This document shows, one piece after another, positions 61,830-64,000 of a stretch of 64,000 bases of DNA. A model generated the notes under the pieces. That model was not told where the DNA came from. It did no database searches and saw only the letters and a program-made list of their open reading frames with translations. Source of the stretch: Todiramphus chloris collaris (Eukaryota; Chordata; Aves; Coraciiformes; Alcedinidae). Every line of letters begins with the position of its first letter. Within the stretch, counting starts at the first letter, position 1. The translations under genes and the position numbers were made by a program. The stretch spans positions 5,509,748 through 5,573,747 of the forward strand of contig JANVCC010000270.1 of assembly GCA_025345505.1 (NCBI GenBank), in the 5' to 3' direction.

Positions 61830-62050
61830 TTACTAATCCTCCAGCCTCCTATAGCCAAATTCTGTAATTCTCTCCCAGACTGGTAATTCTTTCTCATGTG
61901 AAGTCAGTAGGCCTGCTTGCATTTATTCACCCAGCTCAGACCACCACTTAAGCACACGGTTAATTGTAAACATGTGTTTAGGTCCCATTGACTTCTGTGA
62001 GGCTTAAGTGCTGCCTCAAATAGTCATTCTTTTCCAAATCAGAGCTGGAA
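61830..62050. repeat. Old palindromic interspersed repeat ('cttaagcac...cccattgacttc')
   Basis: Phrases in order are 'gtgaagtcagtaggcctgc', 'cttaagcacacggtta', 'gtaaacatgtgtttagg' and 'tcccattgacttctgtg', then 'aggcttaagtgctgcc'. This is the layout of an ancient sauropsid repeat whose arms read 'cttaagcac' and 'gtgcttaag' around 'cccattgacttcaatggg'. It is the clearest of the old relics here. No coding capacity. Confidence 0.7.
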
Positions 62051-64000
62051 AATTAAATTTGTCCCTCTGTGGAAAAGATCAATTCAACTGTCATGTCTCC
62101 AAAGGAAAGCTGGAAGTTCTTTTTGATTAAGGCAGGATATAAACTTAAAAGGGTAATAACTGTTGCTGAATACCTTGTCAAGTGAACTCTTATTCTGGAA
62201 GGAGCATCCAAGTTCAGAGTTGAGAGATGGCTCTTTTTGACACTAACTGTGTATCTAGATACAAAATGCATCTCAACTGTACCTGGACGATAATTTTTAT
62301 TTGTATGATTTAGTGAAAAACCTGAAGTGATGTATAACCCAGAACCACCCCAAGGAATGTATAGAATTTTCAATTAATAACTAGCAGAACCAACACATAC
62401 ATTAATCAAAAGGAAAGGGCTGAGTATGTTTTAGTTGAAGTGAGTCACGGTTACACGTTCTCTATTCCTGGTGTAAATTACTCTAGTAGAGACTCTGTCA
62501 ATTCTCATTAAAAGAATACTAGAAAAAGGCCCAAGTTCTGGCTGCCCGTGTGCAGGGACGCACACGGCAGATCCTGAGGCAGCAGCACACTTTTGGTTTG
62601 GGTCTATTGAGGTCTGACCCAGGAGGTAGAGGTGGGTGAGATTACTTCAGACCTGCCTTTCCATCCCTTCCTCTATGTGTGTCTGCGCAAGACAAGTGGG
62701 CTGCAGGCAGCATCAGAGGGTAAGCAGGTGGAGGGCAGTTGAGGCCGGCACGCGTCCCATCTGCTTTTCAAGCTTGCTCATGTTAGAGCCAAACTGTAAT
62801 AGCCACAGGCTTCTGGTTTAATTTAGCTTCGTGACAGTAGTTTGAGCAAATAGTGCTCACAAGGAGTGAGCAAGAGTGACTGTACCCCTTGCACATCTGC
62901 AGCCCTGGCTCATAGGAACCTCTTGGAGGTCAGGGTGAACCAGAAGGTTCTTGGTGGCTTTGCGATAGCCAGTGTGTGCTCAGTGGGGAGGACAGGTCTT
63001 GCTGATGTGTGGCTGTGTTCAGGCTGCTGGGCAGACTGCTGCAGGTACCACCTTTTTAGCAATGTATAAAATGGGGCTGAGCAACTTTTAGTAGGAAAAG
63101 ACTGCAGGTGATAAGCCCAAGGAATCGTACTGCTGGCACAAAGCAAGCAGGCAGGGAATATTATCAAGTCTCTTTACAGTTCTTCAGAAGCAGCAAAAGA
63201 AAGGGTTAACCTTTAAAAACACTTTCACCAATTACTTGGCTTTCCCATGACATCAGTCCTCTCAGTTTCTATAGTCCTTTGAACTAATAACTAACCTCAT
63301 GTCTCTTATATAATCCTGAATTTTCCTTTGAGCCTTCAAGGAAAATCACAATTTCCCCCTGTGCTAAGCTTCACTTTGCATTTGGAATCTGCAATTTTAT
63401 ATTTAGGACATTTTGAAGGAGGCCTGGGAGAGCAAAATGGTTTTTGCTTCTCCTGTCTGCAAAACACTTGGCATTAGTTGTGCGATTGCATTTTAATTCT
63501 TTACCAGCATTGCAGATCTACGCACTCATGTGATGTGTATTGTGTGCACAATATATGGGATGTACTTAAATATTCAGCTGTATTATTTTTTAATGCACAC
63601 ACAGGCTGTATGACAAACACGCACAGTTTGAAGACGCTGGGGAATAGGATGTTTATACAAGTGTTTGCCCCCTTTCCAGCAGCATGTTTTCTGATGTCAG
63701 TCATACCACCACACTTAAAACACCCGAAGGTTTAAGAACACTTTCATGAGGAGCTGCAAAATGTTTCCCTAAGTGGGAAAAGTCTCAGTAGGAAGAGGGT
63801 CCATGTCTGTGGTAGGACAACTCCTTACTTATGAGTAGGCTTGAATCCCATGGTATTTCCACCAGGGCACATCTCCCTTTTTATGGTACCCAGTAAATGC
63901 CAAGATGTACATGGTGATCAGACTAGAGCATCCCAGAGTGCTCCAGATGTATGTGAAGAAAGGTCTAACCATGTAAACACCAGGCTGAGTGCTTCTAATA
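62051..64000. other. Non-coding stretch at right edge
   Basis: Mostly unique and AT-rich. 'ggtgtaaattactc' near 62470, following 'ttgaagtgagtcacgg', may be another trace of the old palindromic repeats. No gene is recognised. Confidence 0.4.

Overview
The window looks like nuclear DNA from a bird. The evidence is the repeats: at least five sparse, 5'-truncated CR1 LINE 3' ends, one decayed LTR of the endogenous-retrovirus type common in birds, and several very old palindromic repeats built around a 'cccattgacttc' core that I know from bird, crocodile and turtle genomes. Base composition is mixed, with long AT-rich unique stretches and local CpG-rich patches. Two 10-base runs of N mark assembly gaps, both inside tandem repeats. 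The species cannot be named from sequence alone.

The only gene I can support firmly is an intron-containing tRNA-Tyr(GTA) at 1669..1758 on the + strand, with intact cloverleaf, A and B boxes and a T-run terminator. I recognise no protein-coding gene. The long open frames are unrecognised and are mostly found in GC-rich patches, across a minisatellite or inside CR1 copies, where chance open frames are expected. The window is therefore most simply read as intergenic or intronic. A few splice-site-like or CpG-island-like places are recorded as weak candidates.

Layout: 1-5.3 kb has a minus-strand CR1, the tRNA gene, an old CR1 relic and a plus-strand CR1. 5.3-16.3 kb is mostly unique sequence with one small tandem duplication. 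16.3-21.5 kb holds relics of an old palindromic repeat family, poly-T and poly-A tracts, and a 20-bp duplication beside an inverted repeat. 21.5-28.4 kb is AT-rich unique sequence with pyrimidine tracts and a CpG-rich patch near 27.2 kb. 28.4-30.6 kb has two CR1 fragments. 30.6-42.8 kb is unique sequence with conserved-looking AT-rich blocks, a TTTTA microsatellite with a gap, and a CCAT microsatellite. 42.8-49.5 kb has two old SINE/LINE-like tails, a G14 run and the longest plus-strand CR1. 49.5-53.7 kb has the LTR, homeodomain-like ATTA clusters and a CpG-rich patch ending in AATAAA. 53.7-64 kb has a 33-bp minisatellite with a gap, the best CpG-island candidate (about 59.15-59.91 kb) and a large old repeat near 61.9 kb.

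There is no operon-like or pathway organisation to describe. The tRNA gene would be transcribed by Pol III on its own. The AT-rich blocks could be developmental enhancers, but this can only be tested by cross-species alignment.
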